From the NCBI GenBank assembly GCA_963585895.1, contig OY757904.1:83952836-84016835 (forward strand): a DNA stretch of 64,000 bases. Reading direction: 5' to 3'. The translations under genes were made by a program, and so were the position numbers. The stretch is from Sepioteuthis lessoniana. Lineage: Eukaryota; Mollusca; Cephalopoda; Myopsida; Loliginidae. Shown here in pieces: positions 45,970 to 57,699 of this stretch. The notes below the pieces were generated by a model. That model worked only from the letters and a program-made list of their open reading frames with translations, had not been told where the DNA came from and ran no database searches. Positions within the stretch are counted from its first letter, which is position 1; each line of letters starts with the position of its first letter.

Positions 45970-47815
45970 TAAAAAATAAATGTATAAAAAGAATATCAGG
46001 AACTTTTTCTGGGACAAGCATTTTATATTAAAAAAAAGTTGGGGAGGGGGTATTAACATTGAACTATTCAATGGTGACTTGAATTAGTCAGCTTGTTCTA
46101 TTTCAATGCTTTACAACATTAGATTAAATATTTGCAATGAAAAAGATACACTTTGCATTTTACACAAATCATTAGAAAAAATTTGTAAACATCCTAGTAT
46201 GAACAAGATGGAGGCAGAAGTAAGAGGGCAGTAAATAACAGCATAATAAAGAGTAACAACCTGGATTCTTCTAGCACACATCCTTACATATTTATAACAG
46301 TTATTAACTTTCAGGTTTTGTTTACATATACTAGTATCAATCATAAAAAATTATGTGTACAAACTTAGAAAACATTTTAAAAATACTTTTATACAGAATT
46401 ACTCCTCCCAGATTTGATTGCACTGTCTTTTGTTTATGTTATGATATATTTACAATAATATAATTGCTATATACAATATATAAATTTCATATGATTTTTA
46501 TGATAGTGAAACTTTTCTTTAAAATGAAGGCATTTAAATAAAAGTTATAGATCATGTGGAGCAAGATGTTTCTTTCTTAGAATTCTTTTATAAAAAACTG
46601 AACAAAAATTGAGAATTGTGATAAAGTAATTTGAGTGCAAATATGAGTGCTTGCTGCAGTTATCAAAATTCTTTGATAATAATTCCATTGAGAAAGCATA
46701 AAAAACCTAAAGAAAAGAATTTGTGGTTTATTTTTAGTTCAAAAATGAAAAGAATTTAGGATTTATTTTAAGCAAAAGATTAAAATAAAAAAGAAATATT
46801 TTATATTTAATTCTTTAAAATTTGTTCTTTTCATCACTTTCAAACTGTAAGCATTGCATTTCACTTGTTAATAAAATCTTGTAATTTTGTGCCATATGTG
46901 AATGGAGAAATTTTTGTAGCCCAGAAATGTGACCCCAAGGGATTAATAAGAATTATGTCTGAGGCAGATTAACATCTAAAACCCAACATCAGAAATTCCT
47001 TCTCTCATTTAGCAATAATGGGTGTAGTTATACTAAACCATTTCTCATAATAATAAAAAGTATACACATATATACAGATTATTATGAAAAATGATAAATT
47101 CTCATTAAAGCTTTCAAATTATAGAAAGTTTTGAAATTAGAATTAATAAATAGCATCATTTTTAACAGTTCTTTTTTTTAATTTTGGTAAAACATATTTA
47201 CTATACTAGAGTGTTGTTAAATGGTATTTAATGTTGGGAATATACTTTTGCCATTGCATATAATATCAGCTTTAGTTATTTTTTTATCATCCATATTTCA
47301 GTTTTTCCATAAGATGCCTTTAAATTTAAGTGGACTTCCATCACCTATAAGTATGGAAAGCTAACTCAATATGCACTTGATATTTAAACTGAGTTTGGAG
47401 GCCACAAACCTATCTTAAACAAATTAATTGTTATGAACACTATTTCTGGTTCACTTCTAGTATGTTCCATAGAAAGCCTTTGCTGTTATTTTTCTGGGTT
47501 AGTCAATGTAAAGAAAAGGAGCAAAGAATGATATTAATACATAACAAGCCAGAGACAAGAGGAATTTGAGATAGAAGAAATTGAGAACCTCTTGCCTTTA
47601 TTTGAATACAAGAATAGAGATTAGAAAACACAAATGAACAGGTTTACAGTTTACTTATGAAAGAAACATCCCAGCCACAAAATTCCTGCAATGTAGACAA
47701 AAATGATTTTTAAAAATCCCTTATAGGAAGAAACAACAAAGAAAATATCTTATGAGCTTTGAGAACAACCAGGAGTCACACACTGTGGGTACTGCTGAAT
47801 TGCTCTCTCCAACTC
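45970..47815. other. AT-rich DNA without recognised feature
   Basis: No supported feature. The minus-strand frame at 46111-46344 has no motif. Confidence 0.6.
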
Positions 47816-47820
47816 TGATT

Positions 47821-48201
47821 TGTGGGATTTGAAGGCTTTTGAAGGTCAGGGGCTGGCTAAGGGCATGGCTGTGTTGCCATAAGATATCTGACTCCATATT
47901 TTGGTTACACTGTTTCCCCCACATTGACTGGCCGGCGCAATGCCTTGCCCAAAGAAAGTCCCAAAAGAAATATACAAAAAGAAAAGATAGAAACAGATAA
48001 GAGACAAAAAAATTTCTTCCATACTTTCCTTTATTTACTTGGTGAAGGGACTAACCGACGCTACGTCCCAAGACGTAGCGTGGTCATCTCCTTTTCCATT
48101 AGAGACCTCTGGGAGTTTCTTCAAATTTAATAGTTTTCTTTTTATCTATTTATTCATTTTTTTAAAATTTAATTAATTTATTTATTTATTCGTTCCCTAC
48201 A
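47821..48201 (-). repeat. 3' LTR of the non-autonomous element
   Basis: A 381-bp copy. Compared with the right LTR it lacks 118 bases between GTGGT (48080-48084) and CATCTCC (48085), plus a few single changes. It contains the hairpin at 48058-48081. Confidence 0.8.
48058..48081. repeat. Perfect 10-bp stem hairpin in LTR
   Basis: ACGCTACGTC and GACGTAGCGT are exact complements with a CCAA loop. It is repeated exactly at 49719-49742 in the other LTR. Confidence 0.9.
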
Positions 48202-49484
48202 CATGTCCACGCCTTAGTAGCGGAGCTACTAGGAGGATTCTTAGAGAAAAATGAATATTTGTAAGGGTGTCATGGCTCTCTTTAATTTTTTTTTTTTTGT
48301 GTCCAGCCCCTGCATTTTTTGAAAAAAGACTGAATTGATTTTTAATTGTCCTATTTTCTAGGAGGATTATTTATCAAATTCTTGTATCTTATTTGCAAGT
48401 TTTCAATAATTTTGGTAGTTTGTTAATGGTGGCTGGAAAACTAAGACTCATTGGATGTGACGGATTTTATTTCCATTTTTTTTTATGTGCATTAATTTTG
48501 GTAGTGCATAGAGTTGTTGAATGTAATCGTCTGGTTTGAGAGGATTATTCTTCATTAACCCTTTTGCCTTTTCTTTGGAACTTCTTTTAATATCCGGGAA
48601 TAATTTTATTTATTTATTTATTTTTTATCCGTGTGTTTTTTTTTTTTTTTGTTTGTTTGTTTGTTTTGTTTTTGTGTGTGTGTGTTCGCTCGCTTGTTTA
48701 GGCGTTGCATTTTCTGTAGTGGTGACTACTTTTTCTTTTTTTTTTTTTTTATAAAGGTGGAAAAAGGGGAGTATGACTCTGCAGTGGACAGCTTTTGTTT
48801 TTTGGGTTTTTTTTTAGTCGTTAGTATTTGCTGGAATTCTCTTTTTTTGTGTACCTCGTGGTACTTTTTTTTTATAAACAAAATGTCACTTTGGGGAAAA
48901 AATTGACGAGCCGAGAAGGTGGCATACAGAAGTAGCAGTAGCAGTAGCAGTAATAGCTTAGAGGAGTAGTGTGAGTTTTTAGTCGTCCTAACTTACAGAT
49001 ATAGTGGGAGAGGCAAATTGTGTTGCGGTGGTCATTAAAGTAAGTAGGTAAAGTAAAAGTTAAAAGTTTACCTTCTTTTGGAATCGGGGAAGTAAAATCT
49101 CATGATAATTGTAGTAGTAATCTTTGGTGGTTGATAGACAAGTTAGCAGAAAGGTTCCATGTTAGGTCATCTTGCTTTCTCCTTGAAGTTAGGTCCGCGG
49201 GAAATTGAAAATTTCTCAATATTTCGCTGTTTTTTTCTTTCACGTAGGTATGCTGAGTGTCCATTAGGCTGTGTGTTGTAAAGGCTGTCTTTTTGTATCA
49301 GAAGGTTGTTGTTCATTTCATTTCTATGTTGATTTCTGTGTTAACATTTTTTTTTGTACCACGTGGAAAGTCGTCTGTCTCCAGTTTAGTATGTTTTTGT
49401 CGTTTTTTTTTCTTTTTGAAATTTTTTGTTGGGATATCTTCTTTATCCTGGGTGTTCATCATTCACGTATTCGGGGTTCACCAA

Positions 49485-50307
49485 TGTGGAATTTGAAGGC
49501 TTTTGAAGGTCAGAGGCTAAGGGCATGGCTGTGTTGCCGTAAGATATCTGACTCCATATTTTGGTTACACTGTTTCCCCCCACATTGACTGGCCGGTGCA
49601 ATGCCTTGCCCAAAGAAAGTCCCAAAAGAAATATACAAAAAGAAAAGATAGAAACAGATAAGAGACAAAAAAATTTCTTCCATACTTTCCTTTATTTACT
49701 TGGTGAAGGGACTAACCGACGCTACGTCCCAAGACGTAGCGTGGTGCCCTAAATACCAGACAGCAAAATGGTGATGTTGGTTCGACGGACACTGCCTGCT
49801 GTATTTATCCTACGTCCCACCAACGTACGAATATGGCACAAGGCCGTTTTTAAGGTGGGTCCTGTCGCAGGGCCGTAGCCCAACGCGATAGGCAGTTCCA
49901 AAAATGCCTCGGACCCCGTCGGCATTCCCCTTTTCGGGGCGCCTCAGGCGCCGGGCGATAAACCCAACCCCTCCGAAGAGGGTTAAAGCCTGGGGGGACA
50001 GCCCCCTGAGGCCAGAGGTGATGTATCCAGTGGTGGAACACACCTGACCGAACCGTGCAGCACGCAACCACAGCCGGTCGAGAGCGCCCCACCACAGGAC
50101 ACAAAAGAACGACGGACACTGCCTGAAAGAGAAAAATGATATCGTTTCCTTTTTCAAGGGGAAAAATCCTTTTTTCTTTTACGCATGCGTCATCTCCTTT
50201 TCCGTTAGAGACCTCTGGGAGTTTCTTCAAATTTAATAGTTTTCTTTTTATCTATTTATTTATTTTTTAAAAATTTAATTAATTTATTTATTTATTCGTT
50301 CCCTACA
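49485..50307 (-). repeat. 5' LTR of the non-autonomous element with insertion
   Basis: It matches the left copy at both ends (49485-49745, 50191-50307). The middle holds 118 bases absent from the left LTR, interrupted by a 311-bp GC-rich insertion at 49799-50109. A perfect hairpin is at 49719-49742. Confidence 0.75.
49799..50109. mobile_element. GC-rich 311-bp insertion with 16-bp target duplication
   Basis: CGACGGACACTGCCTG occurs at 49783-49798 and 50110-50125. Between them lies a segment far more GC-rich than its surroundings, with many short inverted repeats (for instance CGCCTCAGGCGC). It has no tRNA-like boxes. Minus-strand frames are open for 115-126 codons but resemble no protein I know. 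The long target duplication suggests LINE-mediated insertion. It might be a SINE of unfamiliar type, a truncated GC-rich LINE or a structured RNA retrocopy. Confidence 0.7.
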
Positions 50308-50311
50308 GATT

Positions 50312-51930
50312 AAACCTTGAGCTTTGACCACAAAGTACCAAGTCAGCTCTGACTCTCTGTTTTCTCTGTCAACTGCCCTGGACCCCATCTAGTCCTACCT
50401 TACCACTGTCTTTGTTTGCACAATCTGTCTATTCTTTCAACTCATCCTACCCACTCAATACCCAGCTTCCAGGTTATGAACTTAATTACCCCTACTCACT
50501 TTTGGCAACAGAGCTGTCTGAACTAAAAAGGAAAAGAAGAAAGAAGAACAATACACTATATCTTTAAACAAAAATAATCAATATTTAAAAAAATGTTATG
50601 AAGTAATCATTAAATTAACTCATTTTTATTGAATCCTTATCTATCTTATGGCTATTTTATTTTTGTAAAAAATGTTAATAACAAGGGTAGGCATCAATGA
50701 TTGTATAATTTAAATCAATGATGAAAAATTAACATTATATCAGTCAAAAAACTTTAAATCAGTCTGTGGGCAAAAGTAATTTTCATTTTTATAACTAACT
50801 TATTGCTTCTGCAATTAAAATGAAAATAAAACTCTAAAGGAGATAATCCAATTATTATAATATATTTTGATTTTTTCATTAAAAAAGTTTGTGGTAATTG
50901 TTATAATTGGTAATGTTTTTGGTGTCTTACCTAGGTGGAATGAGGAGCAGATAAATTATACCATTTTATTGGAACTTATTTTAGATTTTTACATGCAAAA
51001 TATAAAAGGTATATCAATGGTGAGTTCTGAAAAATATGTTGGGGTAGGCAAGTAACACTGTCATGATCTTCCTCAAAAATTAACAATTTTTATTAATTGA
51101 ATATATTAAAGAGAAATGTTTATGCTTAAAATTAACTTTCTGAATGTAACTTTCAAAAAAATTTAACAGATTCAAAAAAGTTTATATCACCAAATTGTGA
51201 TAATTTCTATTTGCATTATTAAATTATTTAGGTTAATATCATCATTCAAAAACTATGATGATAAGTTATGAAAAAGAAAAAAGATACTTATTTCAGGCAA
51301 AAAAAAATTATTCTTAAACTGAATATATTGACCCACTTTCTCTTTCATCAGATTAATAGCAGCTGAATGTTTTGTATACTGGCTGACTGTAGTTTTTACC
51401 CAAATTTAGTTCATATTTTATTGGAAGTGTCATATCATTTTTTGAGAGAAAGAAATTACTGCAAATTGAATTTTTCCTCTCAGAAGTACAGATTTTCAAA
51501 GGTGAACATCTGCTTATAAGTTTCAAGTATTCTTTATAATTGGCATAAATTCACTGAGTTTCCCTGAATGGTTATATGATGCAATCAAATTAATGATATG
51601 TTTAACTTAATAAATGAAGATATTTCAAATTTTAAAATACATAAATGCCACTGGTCTTCTGTTTGATACAAACAAAAAATATTGTAATGAGTTTTATGTG
51701 TTACAAAACAAAAAACACTGACTTTTATAGATTAAAGTGAACAAACTTTTTGAACCACCAAATCTCTCATTTAATAATGGTTAATATGAAAATTTTTGTA
51801 GGTTAGAAAAGAGTCAAATAATTATTTTCCTTGCTTAGATACCACAATATATGTGGATGTTGTGAAATTCCTCTAGTCATTGTTATTCCTCACTACTTTC
51901 TTATCACCTTTAGCTGACTTAGTGGTTATT
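50312..51930. other. AT-rich DNA without recognised feature
   Basis: No supported feature. A frame at 50867-51055 has no motif. Confidence 0.6.
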
Positions 51931-51935
51931 TATTT

Positions 51936-52175
51936 ACCCAACCTCTCTGTTAAAGGCTGTGACACAAGATCAATTTATAAGTGGAGTATAGCTAAATTGA
52001 ATTCAAAGTTTACTACGCCTCCACTGGTTTGCTGTACCAAGGCTAAAGAGACTAGTTTGCTCTACTATTTACTTATAGCCATGGGAAAAGAGATGGGTTC
52101 AAGCTTTTTCCAAAGACATTAGCAAGAAGTGAAATGCAAACAGTCTCATGCAGGATTTGAACTTGGCTTGTGGAG
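51936..52175 (-). mobile_element. tRNA-derived SINE, family A
   Basis: It is the reverse complement of the family A body, with blocks ACCCAACCTCTCTGTTAA, GAATTCAAAGTTTACT and TAGTTTGCTCTACTATTTAC. A B box on the minus strand is near 52152-52162. The plus-strand frame at 51880-52122 is its artefact. Confidence 0.75.
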
Positions 52176-53270
52176 TTCATTTCCAAAAATGATAAAAATT
52201 ATACCACTTATGTCTTTGTGAGTTAGAAGAATTTAAACAAATGTGTTGATAAATAAGTGATTCTATCCTAACATGTGTAGAAAAATAATCTAAAACAATT
52301 ATTAACTCTTGCTATGAAGGCATAAGTGTCTTTTTTTTATTTAACAAAAAGAATTTTATTGCAAAGGTGCTGGCTGCCATTTTTGTGAATGTTATTGCCA
52401 AATGTAAGAAGTAATTAACGCAAATATATATAATTACAGTAACTTCCACAGTGTTTCTAAAACTTTTTATTTTCATTGGTATAGGCTTAATTATAAAGTT
52501 AGAAAGTTAGTATTTCAAGAGAACTTTCCTTATATTTACTTAACTTATTGAAAGATTTTGGTATTTAACTGAGCAGTTTAAAGTACCTAAAATTATGATT
52601 TGAATGGTTACATTTAGCAATTACAAAATATTTTTTAAAATATGTATTTTATTTTTACCAAATATTGAAATAAAATAAAACAGTCTGAAACCTATTCTAA
52701 GTATATAAAAAATAAATATCCCACCATTTTGAGGAGCATAGGTTGCAGCCATACCCTGCTTGTTATAATATTGTAGTTTCCTTGCCACTAGTTATTCAAT
52801 TACTAGCCTCTAGGTCTGAATTCAAAGTGTTGCGTTCTGGTTAGTGAATGCTTGTAATATTAAATAAAGGACAAACCACGATATGAGAGGAAATAGAGAT
52901 ATATTCTCAGGAAAAAGTATATACAATAGAAAGACTATTGTAGACAAGAACATAGGATTAGTGAATACAGAATAAAGATATAGTATTGGCTTCCGTTATT
53001 ACAGTAGCAAGTAAGGTGATCTAGTGCGATCTCCAGTCTCCAATGCTCTAATATGATTCCTATAAGAAGCTGCTTTTCACCTTCTAGTCTGCTTTATTTT
53101 TTTGTAAGATTACAAAGAAGGCACAAGGCCTTGAAGTTTTGGGAGGAGGGGAAGGCAACGGTCTTGCATTAACTATGTATTCTGAGGGAATCTAGTTAGC
53201 CACATTTGCTGACCCATTCAACAGTACAATATATAACCACTCATCCATCGCCATGCGCACTGCAACCACC
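52176..53270. other. AT-rich DNA, possible decayed LTR
   Basis: No gene. The part 52829-53222 begins TGTTGCGTTC and ends ATTCAACA, which is LTR-like, but no target duplication or second copy supports it. Confidence 0.4.
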
Positions 53271-53274
53271 AAAA

Positions 53275-53752
53275 TACCACATTTGCTCTATGAAAGAGGC
53301 CTATGTAAAACCCCGAAAGTGATGTATGATTTTATTTACAATTCATGATTTTTTACAATGAATGTATATGATGGGAATGGGAGAAAACCCCCGAAAAAAA
53401 TACAAAGAGCAAAAATAAAGGAAAAAATTCCCCGTTTGGTTGACCTCCCATCCCCCCGTCTACAAAAATAGAGGCCGACTGTTTTCCGGTGTCTAAAAAC
53501 ACCGAAAACAAGCCGGACCTACCCTAGATGGGAGAGGGATCCTAGCCTAATGGGGAAAAAACACAATACAGGGTTGGACGCGGTGTGGGCAGTTAAATTA
53601 CAGAGAATATGAATTATATACATGTGAACTTTCAAGATCTTCAACAAAAGCAGGCTGGAGTATGGGTTGAGGTACAAAAATAATGGGGATGGGGAAGATC
53701 TTGAGAACTAATGACTAGATAACGGGGACAATGACTCACAACATACTGCTAA
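53275..53752 (-). other. LINE 3' untranslated region
   Basis: It follows the last ORF2 frame. On the plus strand it has GCCTATGTAAAACCCCG and a T/A-rich part. No coding is seen and no poly(A) or target duplication was found at its left end. Confidence 0.5.
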
Positions 53753-54360
53753 CTAGGTTTCAAGGGGGAAAGAATGCCTACTTACTCGGGATGGGGTCCC
53801 GAAGGAAACGTGCCGTAAACGCCATGGCAGAGGAGGGAAAGATGACTCCAACGTTGCCCCCTTTCTTACAACCAGACTTGCTGCATTCACCCACCATTTG
53901 TTGAATGTTATACGATCCAAGCGTTTTCTATCGCATCTGATTTTGACCCTCAGCTGATGCCAAAAATACAAAACCAGATCACGATGAGTAAAGTTTGCAT
54001 CGTCATACAATCCCTTGTTTTGCGTCGTCCAAATCACCATTCAGGCTACAGCTAGGATCGCGAGAAACACCACACGCTTCTCACCCTGAAACAGAGGAAG
54101 AACATTGTCTACGACGTAACCAACATCGAGCAGCACAAGCTGATTGGGTTCGATGCGAGCCGTTCACTCCCCGACGTGATCCCAAAACGGGCGAACTCGC
54201 TCGCAGTAGTAGAAGGTGTGCTCAGCCGTTTCTTCTAACCCACTGCCACAGCGAGCGCAATTGGGCATGTCTGCCAGGCCCGCTTTGTAGTTCAAGCCAA
54301 GAAGGGGTAACGCATTCCGAACAAGTCTCCAGGTGAGTGAGAACTCGGAGTTGTTCAAGA
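53753..54360 (-). pseudogene. LINE ORF2, C-terminal domain
   Basis: The frame at 54164-54358 has CARCGSGLEETAEHTFYYC, a C-x2-C...H-x4-C motif at the end of Tx1/L1-like ORF2. The frame at 53753-54040 continues (HRDLVLYFWHQLRVKIRCDR) in another frame. The C-terminal motif binds nucleic acid in related LINEs. Confidence 0.7.
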
Positions 54361-54417
54361 AGCTCGATCCTGGCGCCCAATTCCAGTGAGAGCGGATCTC
54401 CTCCGCGTCCAGCCGCG

Positions 54418-55600
54418 CTACTCGCTAAGAGGGTCTGAAGCGGAACCCACCACTAGCTCCCGATATAGCTCTTTCTGAGGCCGTGAAGGATCACTGGACC
54501 CAAGAAGGTTACGAAGGGCCGTTTGGCACTCGCAGACAAACAGTGCTCTGCCCAAAGGCTTACGTCGACCTTCAGCTTTTGGGTCTTGACTACTCACCGT
54601 TCGTGTCCACACTGCGTCCCCCGTCAATGATCGGACCGAGTATGCAAGTCTTTCAGCAAGCCAATGGCTCTCCAGATCAGGCATACCTAGACCCCCATTG
54701 CGCGTACGTTGGATACAGACCTGTCTACGGACCATCGGCCTTGCACCTCCCCAGAGCAATCTGTAGAGGGATCGTGGAAGCGCCAGCCGACGTGCCTTAG
54801 ACAGAGGAAGAACAGCCAATCGGTAAAGGATCAAGGGGAAGTACACGGTGCACGCCTCCGCCCTGTCCTTTAAGGACAACCTCCTTGAAAGCCAGATTCC
54901 CACCTGAGCATTCACCTTAGCTTGTGCTTCTGACCAATTTCGTTCCAGTTGGAGGTCGGGCCCGAACCACACCTCGAGGATGCAGACGGGTCCGTCACTC
55001 CAGCGGAAGGGCCCTGGAAGCACTGAGCTGCAAACCTTCGCTGTAATCCGCTCGTATTCGCCAACCGCCTTCTTCACAGCCTTTATATCCAGGCAGCGGG
55101 ATACAAAGACTGTGATATCATCAACGAACGCGCAGGGCCGGATTTATCCCCTCATCCTAAGCCTACGGAGCAGGGGCTCCAAAGCTAGGACATAGAGAAG
55201 AGGAGACAGGAGGCAGCCCTGCCGGATCGAACACTCAATCGCGAACGCCCTAGAACGCTTTCCGTTCACCTACACCACTGCCTGAAGGTTGTAGTACATC
55301 ATGCTAATCCATCTGCGGAACTCCGGTTCGAATCCGGCAGTCTCCAAAACAGTTGCCAAAAACCGATGGTCAACCCTATCGAAGGCCTTGGACTGATCTA
55401 AACTGATCAGCGCGGCTTCGGTGTCGTCTTCTATCCCCTCTAGGACCTCACAAATCAAGTGCAGATTGTCCTGGATCGATCTTCCCTTCACAGTGAAGGT
55501 CTGCTCGGGGCCGATCAGATCGCTAATAACAAGCTGTAAACGATTTGCTAAGACCCGGGCCAAAATCTGTGTTAAGCAGAGTTATGGGCCTGTAATCGTC
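54418..55600 (-). pseudogene. LINE ORF2, reverse transcriptase
   Basis: The frame 55270-55563 holds the fingers and palm entry (MARVLANRLQLVISDLIGPE, then KAFDRVDHRFL). At about 55105-55125 the minus strand encodes AFVDDITVFVS, the F-x-D-D box. The 219-codon frame 54418-55077 holds thumb and later domains. Frame changes fall near 55270 and 55080, so RT is not one frame. Catalytic residues are present. Confidence 0.8.
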
Positions 55601-56540
55601 TAAACATGCCTGCCACCTTTCTTCTGCAATGTGATCATGCCCTTGGTAACGCTACCAGGGATGGCTTCCTGGGCGAACCAATGGTTGAACATATCCGTCA
55701 GAATAGGTACAAACATGTGTGACATCCTCAAGTACACAACATCTAGTCCTGACGACTTGTTGAGGCCGACCTGCTTCAACGAATCACGGAATTCGCATTC
55801 AGTAACCCCACCCTCGCAACTAGCCGCTTCAGCCGCCTCAAGGTGGGGGAAGTCGGCGAGATAGCTGCGAAACCTCTGAAGTGGGAGATCAGGACAGCGG
55901 GCAAAGCGATCACGAAAGTGGGCCCGAAAGGCGTCACGCATCTCACGACTCGATCGCAGCAGTCGCCCATCCGGGGTCTTGACAGAATCGATATACCGAT
56001 CAGGAAACCTTCACACTTCTTCCTCACGCATTCGTTTTCACAGCTTTGTTGAGAACTCTCTTTAACCTAGATCTAACTACGTATCCCTTGTAGCGCTCGC
56101 TACTCTCACGCTCAAAGTCCCCCCTTCCTAGCTAGCTCTACGGTTAGGGAGTCTTAACCCCCAGCAACCGCCCGGGAAAGTCTATCATCTATAGATTTCG
56201 CCACTGTGGTCTTATCTAGGTTGAGCTGTCGACTGTACTTGGTGGCGAAATCTCTAATCCTATGTTTAACAGAAACCTATTCCCGGTAACCTCCCCCACT
56301 AACGCCCGCTTGATTAGGGATTCTAGCCGCTCCCGGAAATCCCGTATCTCCAGTAAGGAGGTATTGAACTTCCAGTAGCCAGCTAGACTAGGCCTATCAG
56401 CTAACCGTAGACTGACCCTAACAAGTTTATGGCCAGTCCTCACTATCAAGTGGAACGTGGGACAACTAACGAAATTGAGGTCAGCTCGTCTAACACTCGG
56501 TCCAAGTAGGAATCTACTTCGGCAGAGGGCGAGCTATCTA
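55600..56540 (-). pseudogene. LINE ORF2, linker between endonuclease and RT
   Basis: The frame 55600-55941 has the ELK/RHF-type run LKQVGLNKSSGLDVVYLRM, the K-S-x-G-x-D motif entering the RT domain, and IPGSVTKGMITLQKKGG. The frame 56216-56449 (RTGHKLVRVSLRLADRPSLA and FNTSLLEIRDF) is the usual stretch after endonuclease. Two frame changes lie between. Confidence 0.7.
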
Positions 56541-56547
56541 GCCACGT

Positions 56548-57120
56548 TCACATCTCCCGCCCTGGGTGATCCAGACAAAACCTGTCGACCAAGTCATGAC
56601 GAGTCATAAGGCCGACAAGGCTGCTTTCACACCTTCCCAACCTACTAGCTCCCCGTCCGACCTTATCTATCTTGGGATCAAGGATCGCATTCCAATCACC
56701 CATTAAGACTAGCCGCTTCGTATCGTCCAGGAACGGCGCCAACCGACGAAAAAAGGAAACCCTCTCCGCAACGATATTGGGCGCATAAACCGCAACCAGA
56801 CGGAACTTGAAACTTTTAACGGCAACATCGGCCACAACCAGTCGGCCCTCATCAACTGCAAAAACAACGTCAACATCAACATTAAGGCTGCGTCCAACTA
56901 GCAAAGAGACCCCAACGCTGGTGCGACTGTCGTATGCTGAGAAAACGTTAAAATCACTTTCCAGCATATGACAGTCTGCACCGCAAGTGAAGTGGGTTTC
57001 TTGCACTGCAGTGACATCTACACCGAGGCTCTTGCGTTCACCAAGCAGGTGTGCACACTTGCTTGGATCCCTCAGTTCCCTCATATTCAAAGTGGCAAGG
57101 TTTAAAGCCATCAGACCCAC
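56548..57120 (-). pseudogene. LINE ORF2, endonuclease domain
   Basis: The 190-codon frame begins MGLMALNLATLNMRELRDPS and shows VTAVQETHFTCG (Q-E-x-H) and VLMGDWNAILDPKIDKVG (G-D-W-N), the catalytic core of an apurinic-type endonuclease. The final S-D-H is not reached because the frame ends at about 56548. It starts 6 bases before the end of ORF1 at 57126, so the two ORFs abut. Confidence 0.8.
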
Positions 57121-57125
57121 TTACC

Positions 57126-57656
57126 TTACTCACTGGCGACTATGGGCCGGAAATCCTTCGGGGTGAGGATGCCAACGGTCTGACGCAGGGAGCCGGTGCC
57201 GAGTTCAGTGACAACTCGGTAGTCCCTGGTAATTCCTCCGACATCTGGAGGGAATTGCACTTTTAGGGACCTGTAAAAAGAAGGGTGAACCAAAATGGGG
57301 ACCCTCTCTGAACAATATGGTAAACATTTTCTTAAAGAGGAGTGCTCCAACTCCACCAACTTCATGCCCGAGTCAGACTGACAGACCGTATCTAGGAACT
57401 TCCAGACGCCCCTGGTACGGTCGCCAGCTGACCGGACAAAAGTGGTCACCATGGGTGCACTCCTGAAGTTGACCGGATTGCAAGTTCTTTTTTGGTTTAT
57501 TCTGTCCAAGTCTAGCAGCGGCTTCAGTGACTTTCGGAGCTGGTGATCTGCCACCGATTCCGGCCTCACTGTACACAGAGCCGCTGCTTTTCTGCACTGT
57601 TCATTGGTCAGGTCTAAATTTTCTGGGTTCGCTGCTTTGGCTTTTCGTCGGGACAA
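57126..57656 (-). pseudogene. LINE ORF1, C-terminal part
   Basis: The 176-codon frame (MSRRKAKAANPENLDLTNEQ onward) ends at 57126, next to the ORF2 start, so I take it as the end of ORF1. It has no catalytic motif I recognise. A Gly/Val-coding GGT repeat lies just upstream at 57683-57700. Confidence 0.6.
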
Positions 57657-57699
57657 TTTGGGTGTGGAGTCTGCTACTGCTGGTGGTGGTGGTGGTGGT

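Larger units (their letters stand above)
47821..50307 (-). mobile_element. Non-autonomous LTR element
   Basis: TGTGG...TACA terminal repeats at 47821-48201 and 49485-50307 flank a 1,283-bp interior. A 4-bp duplication GATT lies at 47817-47820 and 50308-50311. A TGG-starting sequence on the minus strand (TGGTGAACCCCGAATAC) lies one base inside the right LTR and could be a primer site, so the element is oriented minus. The interior is T/G-rich on the plus strand, has no domain I recognise, and its frames are low-complexity. It would depend on another element's enzymes. LTR difference is about 1.5% by eye. Confidence 0.75.

Noticed and set aside
48536..48906. Cys/Phe/Val-rich membrane protein frames
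   Set aside because: They come from T- and TG-rich simple sequence in the interior of the LTR element, with no independent support.
49850..50230. 126-codon minus-strand protein in the GC-rich insertion
   Set aside because: Open frames are expected by chance in GC-rich DNA; it crosses the insertion border and matches no family I know.
52829..53222. Solo LTR
   Set aside because: TG...CA-like ends exist but no target duplication, and no second copy was seen.
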